From an uncultured Woeseiaceae bacterium (GTDB lineage: Bacteria > Pseudomonadota > Gammaproteobacteria > Steroidobacterales > Woeseiaceae), in contig CALZJH010000008.1 of the NCBI GenBank assembly GCA_945787845.1, positions 1 through 64,000 on the forward strand: a DNA stretch of 64,000 nt, read 5' to 3'. Below, one piece after another: positions 35,899 through 45,552 of the stretch. Both the position numbers and the translations under genes were made by a program. Each line of letters begins with the position of its first letter. The stretch's first letter is position 1. Below the pieces are notes generated by a model. That model was not told the origin of the DNA, made no database searches, and saw only the letters and a program-made list of their open reading frames with translations.

Positions 35899-37577
35899 GG
35901 ACCCTCCTTCTCAAGCGGCGCGCGCAGGACGCCAATCGTCATGTTATTGCGACGGAACACCTTCGCGGCGACGGCCTGCAGGTCGGCAGCGGTCACCGCG
36001 GCGAGCTGCTCCGGGACGGCAAACAGGTTTTCATAATCGCCGGTAAAGACCTCGTAGTTGCCGAGCACAGACGCCTTGCCGTCAATGGTCTGGAGGCTTC
36101 TCCAGAACGACGCGATGCGCAGGTTGCGGGCTTTCTCGAGCTCCTCGGCCGTTACACCCTCGGTCGCGGCCTCGTCCAGCATGCCGAGCAGGCGTGCCTC
36201 GACAGCGGCGGGGTCGCCGCCGGGCGGCAGGGTCATCGCGAAGTAGGCGACGCCGGGATCGAAGCCGCCGGACTGCCAGGCACCGATGTTGAGCAACATC
36301 TGCTCTTCTTCGACCAGGACCTGGTGCAGGCGCGATGACGTTCCTTCGGCCAGTATGGCGAGCAACAGTTCGAGGTAGAGCGTTTCGGGCTCGCCTTCGG
36401 CGCTCGCGTGAAACGCCATGTGCAGCAGCGGTGTTTGCGCGTCCGTCTCAACAAGCAGCCGACGTTCGCCTTCCTGCGGCGGCTCGACCGTGGTAATGGC
36501 GGGTGGGGGATGCTGCCGCGGTATGGGCGAAAAGTACTGGTCCGCGAGCAGGTAAATCTCCTCGGGCGTCACGTCCCCGGCGAAGATCATGGTCAGGTTG
36601 TTGGGCGCGTAATAGGTCTTGAAAAAGTTCTCCAGATCCTGCTGCGTCCAGTTCTCTATGTCAGATGGCCAGCCGATGACCGGGTTTTGGTAGGGGTGAG
36701 CGACGTAGGCCGCTGCGCGAACCTGTTCGTAGAGGCGTCCGAAGTTGTCGTTATCGATACGCAGGCGGCGCTCCGAATACACGGTCGAGCGCTCCGTCTC
36801 GACAACATCCGGGTCAATCGCGAGATTTTGTAGCCGATCGCTTTCGAGCTCGAGGATCGTCTCGAGTGCCGAGCGCGGGAACCAGTCCATGTACACGGTC
36901 AGGTCATTGCTGGTGTAGGCGTTGTTGGCGCCACCGGCGGCTTCCATTTCCTCGTCGAAGTCGCCCTGTGCGCGGGACTCGGTGCCGTTGAACATCATAT
37001 GTTCGAAAAAGTGCGCTATGCCCGTGATGCCCGGGTATTCGTCGCGGCCGCCGGCGCGCACGAAGTTGTACATCGCGACGTTGGGAATGTCGTGATCGGG
37101 CCAGACGATGATCTCGAGCCCGTTTGGCAAATTAAACGATGTGATTTCCCGCGGCACTACAGCCTTGGCCGAGAAATCAAAGACCGGCTTGAGGGGGATT
37201 TCCTCGAGCACGAGGGGCGGCGGCGGTTCAAATTCCGGCAGCAGCTTTTCGCCGATGACGGCGGCGACTCCCAGGACGGCCAGTACCGCAAGCGCGGCGT
37301 TGAGTTTCTGCCCGGTTTTGTAAACGATCGACTGGGTCTGGTCGACATCGATGCCCTTCTTCAGGCCCTCCGGCGTGATCTCGTAGACCCAGGCAAAGAT
37401 GAGCGCAACAGGGAAGCCGATCGCCAGCAGAAGCAAGATGTAATCGCTGACCCACGGCGACAGCCCGAGCCCGCTGACCATGTGGCTGATGATCCAGACG
37501 AACAGCCAGCTGGCGACGGCATAGAGGAGCGCGACCTTGATTACATTGCGTCGCCGAAGTTCGGAGAACAGGGACAT
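35895..37577 (-). CDS. membrane-anchored M16 zinc peptidase with N-terminal multi-helix domain
   Basis: 560 aa. Residues 1-115 form a membrane module: FSELRRRNVIKVALLYAVAS, a second helix DYILLLLAIGFPVALIFAW and the tag YEITPEGLKKGIDVDQTQS, then a third helix (about 93-108). That module usually precedes TPR or cyclase-type domains in gammaproteobacteria. Residues about 145-560 are an active M16 peptidase with His189, Glu192 and His193 in HFFEH and the third ligand Glu269 in ERSTVYSER. The peptidase would face the periplasm or cytoplasm depending on topology; three helices favour the periplasm if the N-terminus is cytosolic. Coupled to the inactive partner downstream. Confidence 0.88.
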   Translation of the reverse strand: MSLFSELRRRNVIKVALLYAVASWLFVWIISHMVSGLGLSPWVSDYILLLLAIGFPVALIFAWVYEITPEGLKKGIDVDQTQSIVYKTGQKLNAALAVLAVLGVAAVIGEKLLPEFEPPPPLVLEEIPLKPVFDFSAKAVVPREITSFNLPNGLEIIVWPDHDIPNVAMYNFVRAGGRDEYPGITGIAHFFEHMMFNGTESRAQGDFDEEMEAAGGANNAYTSNDLTVYMDWFPRSALETILELESDRLQNLAIDPDVVETERSTVYSERRLRIDNDNFGRLYEQVRAAAYVAHPYQNPVIGWPSDIENWTQQDLENFFKTYYAPNNLTMIFAGDVTPEEIYLLADQYFSPIPRQHPPPAITTVEPPQEGERRLLVETDAQTPLLHMAFHASAEGEPETLYLELLLAILAEGTSSRLHQVLVEEEQMLLNIGAWQSGGFDPGVAYFAMTLPPGGDPAAVEARLLGMLDEAATEGVTAEELEKARNLRIASFWRSLQTIDGKASVLGNYEVFTGDYENLFAVPEQLAAVTAADLQAVAAKVFRRNNMTIGVLRAPLEKEGP

Positions 37578-37587
37578 GGCGGCTATT

Positions 37588-38766
37588 CTAGCCGAGCAGG
37601 CCCTCTCGACGATACAGGCGCGCGCAAACCCAGGTCAGGACCACGCCGATAAGCAGCGTGCTGGTGACCGATATGGCGACGTGCAAACCGTTGATGGGTT
37701 CGTTCTTGACCATGTCGACGAGCAGCAGGTGCTGGCTCAGTGACGGCACAAACATGAACTCGGTGCGCGGCCTCAGCGTCAGGATGCTGACGATCAGGAT
37801 CGGCATCGTGGGCGCAATCAGCACGACGCTCAGCCAGGTCTGCGCTTCGCGGTAGCTCTTGGTAAACGAGGCCACCAGTGTCATCAGGGCCGCGCCGACC
37901 AGGATAAAGGGCAGGAAAATCGCCAGCGCGGCGAGCACGACGTCGGGCCCGAAATTCGGCGTCATGCCGAGCTGTTCGAGGGGCATGAACTTCAACGAGA
38001 AGTAAAACGCCGTGAGGCTCAGCATCAGCGACAGCGTCATGAACAGGCAGGTTGCGGCGATCTTGCCGTAGATCAGCTGGTCGCGAGTCACGGGCAGCGA
38101 CAAGAGCGGCTCGAGGGAGCCGCGTTCACGCTCACCGGCGGTTGTGTCGATGGCCAGGTACATGCCGCCCATGAGCGCGGCAAAGACGAAAAAGTAACTC
38201 ATCATCCCCAGCAACATGGCCGAGCGCCCGCTGGGCGTCGAGACGTCGACCTCGTCGATGTTGATCGGCTGGAGCGCACGCGGATTGATGCCACGCGCGA
38301 CCACCCGGGTACCGGTGAGCAGCTGCTGGTAAGCGCGCAGCGCATTGCGTGCCCGGCGCGCATCGCGCTCGGCATCGGAGTTGGCCTGGTCCGAGACAAG
38401 TTCGACCCGGGCCGGAACCATGGCCGCGAGCTGCTCGCCAAACTCGGCCGGAATCACCAGCACGACATCGTGCGTACCAGCCTTGACGGCCTCCATCGCC
38501 GCGGCGGTGTCTTCGGGACCGTCGATAGCGTCGATGTTCTGGCTGTGCAGGAACGACACGAGGTTTGGCGCGTGCTCCTGGCCGATGACGGGCAGCTCAA
38601 GCGTACTCTCCGCGCTTTCGAACGAGCGTTCGATCGACAGGTTGATAACGAAGGCAAACAGCACCGGACCGAAGATCGGGCCCATGAGCAGCGCCGAGCC
38701 CAGCGTGCGGCGATCGCGGAAGTTATCGAGAACCTCCTTGAGAAAGACCGTGAACAGCGTGCCCAT
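37588..38766 (-). CDS. ABC-2 type transporter permease (NatB-like)
   Basis: 392 aa. One N-terminal helix (about 20-40) is followed by a large extracytoplasmic domain (about 45-180) and five or six further helices, among them LLGMMSYFFVFAALMGGMYLAID and IFLPFILVGAALMTLVASF. The segment ERERGSLEPLLSLPVTRDQLI is typical of ABC-2/NatB exporters. Substrate unknown. The start shares one base with the ATPase stop (TGATG), and the M16 gene starts 10 bp after its own stop. Confidence 0.88.
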   Translation of the reverse strand: MGTLFTVFLKEVLDNFRDRRTLGSALLMGPIFGPVLFAFVINLSIERSFESAESTLELPVIGQEHAPNLVSFLHSQNIDAIDGPEDTAAAMEAVKAGTHDVVLVIPAEFGEQLAAMVPARVELVSDQANSDAERDARRARNALRAYQQLLTGTRVVARGINPRALQPINIDEVDVSTPSGRSAMLLGMMSYFFVFAALMGGMYLAIDTTAGERERGSLEPLLSLPVTRDQLIYGKIAATCLFMTLSLMLSLTAFYFSLKFMPLEQLGMTPNFGPDVVLAALAIFLPFILVGAALMTLVASFTKSYREAQTWLSVVLIAPTMPILIVSILTLRPRTEFMFVPSLSQHLLLVDMVKNEPINGLHVAISVTSTLLIGVVLTWVCARLYRREGLLG

Positions 38767-39494
38767 CAGTCGGGCTCCACCCTGTGGATCGCTTTCACGA
38801 ACGCGTCCTCGATATCGTCACAGCCCGTGCGTTCACGGATGCCGTCGATAGAGTCGTCGATAGCGACCCGGCCGTGCGCGATGATGCAGATGTCGTCACA
38901 GAGGGCGGCGACCTCCTGCATGACGTGGCTGGAAAACAGCACACAGCGGCCGTCGTCTTTCAACTTGAGAATCAGCTCGCGCAGCGAACGCGTCGCCATG
39001 ACGTCGAGGCCGTTGGAAGGCTCGTCGAGAATGACGTTTTGCGGATTGTGCACGAGCGAGCGAGCGAGGGAGACCTTGGTGCGCTGGCCCTGCGAAAACC
39101 CCTTGGTGCGTCGCTCCGCGAAGTCCGCGATCTCGAGAAGCTTCACGATCTGGTCGACACGGTCATCGATCTCGGACTTGTCGACGCCGCAAAGCCGCGC
39201 GAAGTAGGCGATGTTCTCGCGTGCGGTCAGGTGCGGATACAGGCCCGCGCCGTGCGGTAATGCGCCGATGCGCTTGCGCGCGGCAAGGCTGTCGGTTACG
39301 ACATTGGCGCCGTCAATCGAGGCGCTGCCCGAATCAGGTTTCAGTACCGTGTAGAGAACGCGCAGCGTCGTCGACTTGCCCGCGCCATTGGGTCCGAGCA
39401 GCCCCGTGATCTTGCCATCGGGGGCGTCGAAGCTCACGCCACGGACGGCATGCACCTTGCCGAAAGACTTGTGAATGTTGTCGACCGTAATCAT
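38766..39494 (-). CDS. ABC transporter ATP-binding protein (NatA-like)
   Basis: 242 aa with all ABC motifs: Walker A GLLGPNGAGKST, signature FSQGQRTKVSLA (SQGQ in place of SGGQ), Walker B NVILDEPSNGLDV and the switch His in LFSSHVM. It pairs with the ABC-2 permease that follows. Its start overlaps the preceding hydrolase gene by 4 bp (ATGA). The exported substrate is unknown; the neighbours suggest peptides. Confidence 0.92.
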   Translation of the reverse strand: MITVDNIHKSFGKVHAVRGVSFDAPDGKITGLLGPNGAGKSTTLRVLYTVLKPDSGSASIDGANVVTDSLAARKRIGALPHGAGLYPHLTARENIAYFARLCGVDKSEIDDRVDQIVKLLEIADFAERRTKGFSQGQRTKVSLARSLVHNPQNVILDEPSNGLDVMATRSLRELILKLKDDGRCVLFSSHVMQEVAALCDDICIIAHGRVAIDDSIDGIRERTGCDDIEDAFVKAIHRVEPD

Positions 39495-40963
39495 GGCGCC
39501 GGCCCGGAAAAGTCGAGGAAGAAAGGCATCACGAAATTACGCTCCATGCATTCGGGATCGACAGCGCCCGGGTCCGCTGCCTCGACGAAGTCGGCAATGA
39601 GGCGGCTCGTGCAGCCGACCGCGATCTGCCCATGCCCCTGGTGCGTGCCGACCAGGGGGAGAAAATTGGTGAGATCGGCCGCGGCAAGAACGGCATAGCG
39701 CGGCGGCGTTATCGGGTCGGCGTCACCGGAGAGCAGAAGGAACGGCAGGTCGGTCGCGAGCGGCACTTTGAATTCGGTGTCGATAGGGCCGGCCGGCCAG
39801 GAGGCACAGATCGCCTCGAGCGTATCGAGCTGGTAGGAGCCCATGTAGCTGGCGTCGATGCCGTCGTAGTCGATGATTGTCCTGTCGAGGAACGGTACGT
39901 CTTCGGTGCACATCACGGCGTTGTGCATGCCGAGAGCAAGCATGTCCGACATCTGCAGCGCGGTCATCATGTACTGCCCGGCGATGGGCGCCCAGTTGCC
40001 CTGGCCCGCCTCGTGAATAAACAGTGGCAGGAGGGCGATCGTTGTCGGGCTGTATGCGAGCAGCCGAACCGCCCCGGCGAACTGGCCTTCGCCCAGCGAA
40101 ATGACCTCCGTGCGCCCCGTGTTGGGGTGTGGCACGGAGACTTCCACCGGACCCTCGCGCAATTGCGTGACGATGCGGGCAAAGGTCGCCGCAAGATCGG
40201 GGAAGCGCTCGTTACAAGCTGCGTCCCCGGTGCAGCGCGCGAGGATGTTGTCCACGGCCCTCTGGCTTTCCGTCGCAATTTCCGGACCCAGCGACAGTTG
40301 TGGCGGCACGACGCCGTCGATCACGACCGTGCGCGTGGCCTCCGGATAGCGCCTGGCGAAATGTTGGGCCACGCGCGAGCCGTAAGACACGCCGTAGAGG
40401 TTCAGCGCCGAGTAACCCAGCGCGACACGTACGGCTTCGAGATCCGTTACGGCGACGCTGGTCGTGAAATAGCGAGGATCGTGCGGCAGTTTTTCAAGAC
40501 ACTCGTCAATGAACTCGATCGTGTCTTCAAGATTGAATTCGGCTTCGAAAATAAGGGCGTCATCGTCGATCGGGCAGTCCATGCGCGCCGACTCGCCCGT
40601 GCCTCGCTGGTCTACAAGCAGGATGTCCCGATTGCGGCGCAGCGGCTCGAATGCGCCTCGCATCATCGCGTAGAACTCGACGGTGCCCTGGCCGGGCCCA
40701 CCGGCAATCGGCACGACCGGGTCCGTTTCCGGGCTCAGGTTCAGCGCGGGGACGACGGCAACGCGCAGCTCGATCGGCGGTGAATCGGGGTCCGCCGGAT
40801 TGAGCGGCCTCTGCAGCGTGCCGCAGCGGGCCTTGATACTCGGGTAACCCGGTCCGGCGCTGATACGACACTCCTCCAGCGCCAGGGATTGCGCCCCGGC
40901 CGTGGCACACAGGCACAGCAGGGCAAGACCGCTGGTCAGTGTGCGAAGGATGATTCTGGTCAT
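39491..40963 (-). CDS. exported alpha/beta hydrolase, S33/tripeptidyl aminopeptidase-like
   Basis: 490 aa with a signal peptide (MTRIILRTLTSGLALLCLCATAGA). The catalytic Ser193 is in NLYGVSYGSRVAQ, Asp in SGDADPITPP and His in THQGHGQ. The oxyanion region PIAGGPGQG and DQRGTGES are typical of prolyl/tripeptidyl aminopeptidases. Several Cys (CRIS, RCGTL, MDCP) suggest periplasmic disulfides. It is the first gene of the six-gene cluster and overlaps the ABC ATPase by 4 bp, implying that peptide cleavage and the transporter are produced together. Confidence 0.88.
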   Translation of the reverse strand: MTRIILRTLTSGLALLCLCATAGAQSLALEECRISAGPGYPSIKARCGTLQRPLNPADPDSPPIELRVAVVPALNLSPETDPVVPIAGGPGQGTVEFYAMMRGAFEPLRRNRDILLVDQRGTGESARMDCPIDDDALIFEAEFNLEDTIEFIDECLEKLPHDPRYFTTSVAVTDLEAVRVALGYSALNLYGVSYGSRVAQHFARRYPEATRTVVIDGVVPPQLSLGPEIATESQRAVDNILARCTGDAACNERFPDLAATFARIVTQLREGPVEVSVPHPNTGRTEVISLGEGQFAGAVRLLAYSPTTIALLPLFIHEAGQGNWAPIAGQYMMTALQMSDMLALGMHNAVMCTEDVPFLDRTIIDYDGIDASYMGSYQLDTLEAICASWPAGPIDTEFKVPLATDLPFLLLSGDADPITPPRYAVLAAADLTNFLPLVGTHQGHGQIAVGCTSRLIADFVEAADPGAVDPECMERNFVMPFFLDFSGPAP

Positions 40964-41022
40964 CGACGGTCCGTCGGCTAAGCGAACGCGCTATCTTGGA
41001 CAAAGGCCTGAAGTTAGTAAAG

Positions 41023-41051
41023 TTTCCGCAGGGGCTAATAAACGATAGAAT
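41023..41051 (+). promoter_or_regulatory. candidate promoter of mnmG
   Basis: TTTCCG, a 17-bp spacer and TAGAAT, 41 bp before the mnmG ATG. The -35 is weak, so confidence is low. Confidence 0.35.
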
Positions 41052-41091
41052 CCGCGCCCCACGCGGTCAGAAACTGGTTAAATATTGATCA

Positions 41092-42933
41092 ATGTCCCGT
41101 TTGTATGACGTCATCGTGATTGGCGGCGGTCACGCCGGTACGGAAGCCTCCCTGGCGGCCGCGCGGGCGGGTGCGCATACGCTTCTTGTGACGCACAAGA
41201 TCGCGACCCTGGGGCAGATGAGCTGTAACCCGGCAATCGGCGGTATCGGCAAAGGGCATCTGACCAGAGAAATCGACGCCCTGGGCGGTGCGATGGCGCA
41301 GGCGATCGATCGGGCGGGTATCCAGTTCCGCACCCTGAATGCGTCGAAAGGGCCGGCCGTCCGCGCGACGCGGGCGCAGGCGGATCGCGAGCTTTATCGT
41401 GCGGCGATCCGGCAACGCCTGACAACGCAGCCCAACCTGGAGATCGCAGAAGCGGCCGTCGATGACCTGATTATCGAGGGCGGGCGAGTCGCCGGCGTCG
41501 TCACCGACAGCGGCGACAGGCATGCTGCGAAGGCCGTTGTGCTGACGACCGGTACCTTCCTTGGCGGCCGCATCCTCGTCGGGAAAACCGAAGAAGCCGG
41601 TGGGCGCGTCGGCGACGCGCCGTCGATACGTCTGGCACAGCGCCTGCGCGAGATGCCGTTCAGCGTCGCGCGCCTGAAGACCGGAACACCGCCGAGGCTT
41701 GACGGCAGGACGCTCAATTACGAACTAATGCAGGAACAGCCGGGCGATGTACCGATGCCGGTGTTTTCGTTCCTGGGTTCGCGTAGCCAGCACCCGCAGC
41801 AGGTGTCGTGCCACATCACCAAGACGACCACAGAGACGCACGACATCATTCGTGACTCGCTGGATGAGTCGGCGATGTTCTCGGGTCTCATCGAAGGTGT
41901 CGGGCCGCGCTACTGCCCCTCGATCGAGGATAAGGTCGTGCGCTTTGCTGACAAGGCTTCGCACCAGGTATTTGTGGAGCCAGAAGGCCTGGCGACGGAC
42001 GTCGTTTACCCGAACGGCATATCGACCAGCATGCCGCTGGCCGTGCAGGAGCGCTTTGTGCGCTCGATTGTCGGCTTCGAGGCCGCCGAGATTACACAGC
42101 CCGGCTACGCGATCGAGTACGACTACTTCGATCCGCGCGACTTGCGGCCAACGCTCGAGACGAAGCCCGTACAGAACCTGTACTTCGCGGGGCAGATTAA
42201 CGGCACCACGGGCTACGAAGAAGCCGGTGCCCAGGGCTTGCTGGCCGGCATCAATGCCGCGCGCCGGGCGCACGAGCTCGACGAGTGGTTCCCGCAGCGC
42301 CACGAAGCCTACCTCGGGGTCCTTATCGACGACCTGATCACGCGCGGCGTGTCCGAACCCTATCGCATGTTCACAAGCCGGGCCGAGTATCGCCTGCTGC
42401 TGCGCGAGGACAATGCCGACCTGCGGTTGACGGAAAAAGGACGAACGGTGGGACTGGTCGACGAAGACCGCTGGTCCGCCTTCAATGCGAAATACGAGGC
42501 GGTCGTGGCGGAACAGGATCGACTGGCCAGCATGTCCGCGAACGGCACCAGGGCGGCTGCGCTGCTCAAGCGTCCGGAGTTTGGCTACGCCGAGGTTGCG
42601 GAGCTCGTCGGTCACAGTGAGGCGCTGGCCTCAATGCACCCCGAGCAGCGCGAACAGGTCGAGCTGCAGGTCGAGGTGCAGGCGAAATACGCGGGCTATA
42701 TCGACCGGCAGGAGCGTGAGATAGCGAAACACGCCAGGCAGGATTCACTCCGCCTGCCGGTTGACATGGACTACGAACGCGTCGACGGGCTCTCCAACGA
42801 GGCGCGGCAAAAACTCGTGGCGGCACGCCCGGCTACGCTCGGCCAGGCGTCGCGGCTCGAAGGCATGACCCCGTCGGCCGTGTCGCTGATCCTGGTTCAT
42901 CTCAAGAAGAGGCAGCTGCAGAAAAGCGCCTAG
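41092..42933 (+). CDS. mnmG: tRNA uridine-5-carboxymethylaminomethyl modification enzyme MnmG
   Basis: 613 aa. The N-terminal FAD motif is [18 protein letters not shown], followed by [14 protein letters not shown]. The family pattern [11 protein letters not shown] and the region [19 protein letters not shown]-like ([19 protein letters not shown]) are present, and a C-terminal helical domain binds MnmE. It works with MnmE to modify U34 of tRNAs. In most bacteria rsmG follows directly; here an oligopeptide operon and other genes intervene and rsmG is at 54779. Confidence 0.98.
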   Translation: MSRLYDVIVIGGGHAGTEASLAAARAGAHTLLVTHKIATLGQMSCNPAIGGIGKGHLTREIDALGGAMAQAIDRAGIQFRTLNASKGPAVRATRAQADRELYRAAIRQRLTTQPNLEIAEAAVDDLIIEGGRVAGVVTDSGDRHAAKAVVLTTGTFLGGRILVGKTEEAGGRVGDAPSIRLAQRLREMPFSVARLKTGTPPRLDGRTLNYELMQEQPGDVPMPVFSFLGSRSQHPQQVSCHITKTTTETHDIIRDSLDESAMFSGLIEGVGPRYCPSIEDKVVRFADKASHQVFVEPEGLATDVVYPNGISTSMPLAVQERFVRSIVGFEAAEITQPGYAIEYDYFDPRDLRPTLETKPVQNLYFAGQINGTTGYEEAGAQGLLAGINAARRAHELDEWFPQRHEAYLGVLIDDLITRGVSEPYRMFTSRAEYRLLLREDNADLRLTEKGRTVGLVDEDRWSAFNAKYEAVVAEQDRLASMSANGTRAAALLKRPEFGYAEVAELVGHSEALASMHPEQREQVELQVEVQAKYAGYIDRQEREIAKHARQDSLRLPVDMDYERVDGLSNEARQKLVAARPATLGQASRLEGMTPSAVSLILVHLKKRQLQKSA

Positions 42934-42975
42934 TGCGTCGCAGCGTCCGGGCGCACAGTCAGGTATCCTCACGCC

Positions 42976-44586
42976 ATGAATACGCTACGCATACTTGGTC
43001 TGTGCCTGGTGTTCGCTGGTCTCTACGCCTGTGGCGGGACAGACGAACCGGTCGGCCCCCCCGACACGCTGCAGCGCGGCCTGCCCACCGATGCGGAAAC
43101 GCTTGACCAGCATAAGGCCCGCAGCATCCAGGCAGCCGATGTGTTGCGCGATCTCAGCGAGGGCCTCGTCGGGTATTCGGCCGATGGCCAACTGATTCCA
43201 GCCGCGGCGGAAAGCTGGGATGTGTCGGGGGATGGGCTGCGGTACACGTTTCACCTGCGCGAGGGACTGCGCTGGTCCAATGGCGATGCGCTGGTTGCCG
43301 GCCACTTCGTCGCCGGTATGCGGCGGCTGGTCGACCCGGCGACCGCGGCCGTGTACGTGGACCTGCTGTCCGGGATAGAAAATGCGGCGGCCATTTCGGC
43401 CGGCGACATTCCTGTGTCGATGCTCGGCGTCGAGGCGCCTGACGACAGGACGCTCGTGATCCGGCTGGCGCAGCAGGCGCCGTATTTCATCAGCCTGCTG
43501 TCGCACCCGAGCACCTTTCCGATTCACCCGCCGTCCATCGCCGAGCACGGCGACGCATTTGCGCGGCCGGGTCGCATGGTGTCGAACGGCGCCTACAAGC
43601 TGGACGCCTGGGTGCCCGGCGCACTGATCGCGCTGAAACGTAACGAGCATTACTGGAACAACGCCGCGACGGCAATCGACGCGGTCAACTACCACGTCCT
43701 GGTGCAGGATACGGCCGAACTGAATCGTTACCGGGCCGGGGAGCTGCACACGACCAGCACCGTGCCGCCGGACGCGTTCGCGCAGGTTCGCGCACAGTAC
43801 GGCGACGAACTGCACGTTGCGCCGTATCTTGGCGTGTACTACTACGGCTTTAATCTGACCAAGCCGCCGTTCAAGGACAATCCGGCACTGCGCCGGGCAT
43901 TGTCGATGGCCGTCGATCGTGAACAACTTGCCGAGAAGGTCGTCGGCCGTGGCGAAGCGCCTGCATACAGCTGGGTGCCGCCGGGCGTGAATAACTACGA
44001 GCCGCCGCTGTCGAGTTTTGCCTCGCTAGGCAAGGGAGAGCGCGAGCAGCTTGCGCGCCGTCTCTACAGGGAAGCCGGCTACAGCGAAAATAATCCGCTG
44101 CGCGTGGAGATCCGCTATAACACCAACGACACGAACCGGAAGATTGCCGTGGCCATTCAATCGATGTGGCGCGATGTGCTGGGTGTCGAAACGGTCCTGA
44201 TCAACGAAGAGTCGCAGGTGTGGCTCGCCAACATGCGCCAGGCGGAGGTTACGCAGGTGTTCCGCGCGAGCTGGATGGGTGACTACAACGACGCGCACAC
44301 GTTTCTCAGCATCCTGCAGACTGGCAATGCCATGAACATGCCTCGCTATGAGGATGAGGAGTATGACGACCTGATGGAGCGCGCGGCGGCGCAGGGCGAC
44401 GAGAAGCAACGCCGGCTGCTTCTCGAGGAAGCCGAGCGCCACATGCTTTCGGATCATCCGGTCATACCGCTCTATTTCTACGTTTCGAAGCATCTCGTCA
44501 GCCCCCAGATCGAGGGTTGGGGAGACAACGTTCTTGATTACCATTACTCTCAGCAGCTGAGTTTCAAAGCGGCAGACAGTCAATAG
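42976..44586 (+). CDS. oppA: oligopeptide ABC transporter substrate-binding lipoprotein
   Basis: 536 aa. The signal peptide ends in the lipobox GLYAC. It is an SBP_bac_5 (cluster C) protein: DVLRDLSEGLVGYSADGQLIPAAAESW near the N-terminus, FHLREGLRWSNGD, and YYYGFNLTKPPFKDNPALRRALSMAVDR in the body. It captures peptides in the periplasm for OppBC. First gene of the importer operon, 42 bp after mnmG, so read-through from mnmG is possible. Confidence 0.93.
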   Translation: MNTLRILGLCLVFAGLYACGGTDEPVGPPDTLQRGLPTDAETLDQHKARSIQAADVLRDLSEGLVGYSADGQLIPAAAESWDVSGDGLRYTFHLREGLRWSNGDALVAGHFVAGMRRLVDPATAAVYVDLLSGIENAAAISAGDIPVSMLGVEAPDDRTLVIRLAQQAPYFISLLSHPSTFPIHPPSIAEHGDAFARPGRMVSNGAYKLDAWVPGALIALKRNEHYWNNAATAIDAVNYHVLVQDTAELNRYRAGELHTTSTVPPDAFAQVRAQYGDELHVAPYLGVYYYGFNLTKPPFKDNPALRRALSMAVDREQLAEKVVGRGEAPAYSWVPPGVNNYEPPLSSFASLGKGEREQLARRLYREAGYSENNPLRVEIRYNTNDTNRKIAVAIQSMWRDVLGVETVLINEESQVWLANMRQAEVTQVFRASWMGDYNDAHTFLSILQTGNAMNMPRYEDEEYDDLMERAAAQGDEKQRRLLLEEAERHMLSDHPVIPLYFYVSKHLVSPQIEGWGDNVLDYHYSQQLSFKAADSQ

Positions 44587-44628
44587 GAAGCGGGCGAGAC
44601 CGCATCCGGGCCGCACTGGATAAAGAAC

Positions 44629-45552
44629 TTGCTGCGATACACCTTGCTCCGCATCCTGGGAGCAATACCAACGCTGCTGTTGGTGATTGCTCTTGCGTTC
44701 CTGATGGTGCATGCCGCGCCGGGCGGGCCGTTTAGCAGTGAGCGCGTTCTGCCGGAGCACGTCGAGAAAGAGATCGAAAGGCGGTATCACCTCGACGAGC
44801 CGCTGCCGAAGCAATTCCTGCGCTATGTGTCCGGGTTGTTGCAGGGCGATCTCGGGCCCTCGTACAGTTACCGAGACTACGACGTTGACGAACTCATCGC
44901 CGATACCTTTCCCGTTTCGCTGAAGCTCGGCGCGCTGGCCATGGCGCTCGCACTACTGCTCGGCGTCTCCGCCGGCACCGTGGCGGCCCTGCGCCAGGGA
45001 GCCTGGCTGGACAAGTTCGTCATGGGCTTTTCGATGACGGGGATTTCCATCCCCGTATTTGTCGTCGCGCCCGTACTCGTGTTGTTTCTCGCCGTAAAAC
45101 TGCAGTGGCTGCCGGCAGGATGGACGAGCGAGGTCGGCCTGAAGCGCCTCTTTCTTCCGGTCGTGACGCTGGCGCTGCCACAAATTGCGTACATCGCGCG
45201 CCTGACACGCGCGAGCATGATCGACGTGCTGAACCGGGATTTCATTCGCACGGCGCGCGCGCAGGGGCTCGGCACGGCGACGGTCGTGCGCGTGCATGCG
45301 CTGAAACCGGCCATGCTGCCAGTGCTCTCTTACATGGGTCCGGCGATCGCAGCCGTGTTGACTGGCTCCGTCGTGGTCGAAGAGGTCTTCGGCATACCCG
45401 GCCTCGGCCAGCAGTTCGTGCGGGGCGCCTCGAACCGGGACTACACGCTGGTGCTGGGCATCGTCGTGTCCTACGCGACGCTGATCATTTCGCTGAATCT
45501 AATTGTCGACATTCTCTATGGCGTGATCGACCCGCGGGTGCGGTACCGGTGA
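44629..45552 (+). CDS. oppB: oligopeptide ABC transporter permease OppB
   Basis: 307 aa from TTG 44629, a non-ATG start with GGA a little upstream. Six membrane helices of the BPD_transp_1 fold; the EAA loop is in LTRASMIDVLNRDFIRTARAQGLG. The N-terminal helix RYTLLRILGAIPTLLLVIA and the Leu/Gly region HLDEPLPKQFLRY are typical of OppB/DppB. Its stop overlaps the oppC GTG. Confidence 0.93.
   Translation: MLRYTLLRILGAIPTLLLVIALAFLMVHAAPGGPFSSERVLPEHVEKEIERRYHLDEPLPKQFLRYVSGLLQGDLGPSYSYRDYDVDELIADTFPVSLKLGALAMALALLLGVSAGTVAALRQGAWLDKFVMGFSMTGISIPVFVVAPVLVLFLAVKLQWLPAGWTSEVGLKRLFLPVVTLALPQIAYIARLTRASMIDVLNRDFIRTARAQGLGTATVVRVHALKPAMLPVLSYMGPAIAAVLTGSVVVEEVFGIPGLGQQFVRGASNRDYTLVLGIVVSYATLIISLNLIVDILYGVIDPRVRYR

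Noticed and set aside
42934-42975. Terminator between mnmG and oppA
   Set aside because: Only a loose GCGCC/GGGCGC pairing with no T-run is visible in the 42-bp gap, so read-through seems at least as likely.
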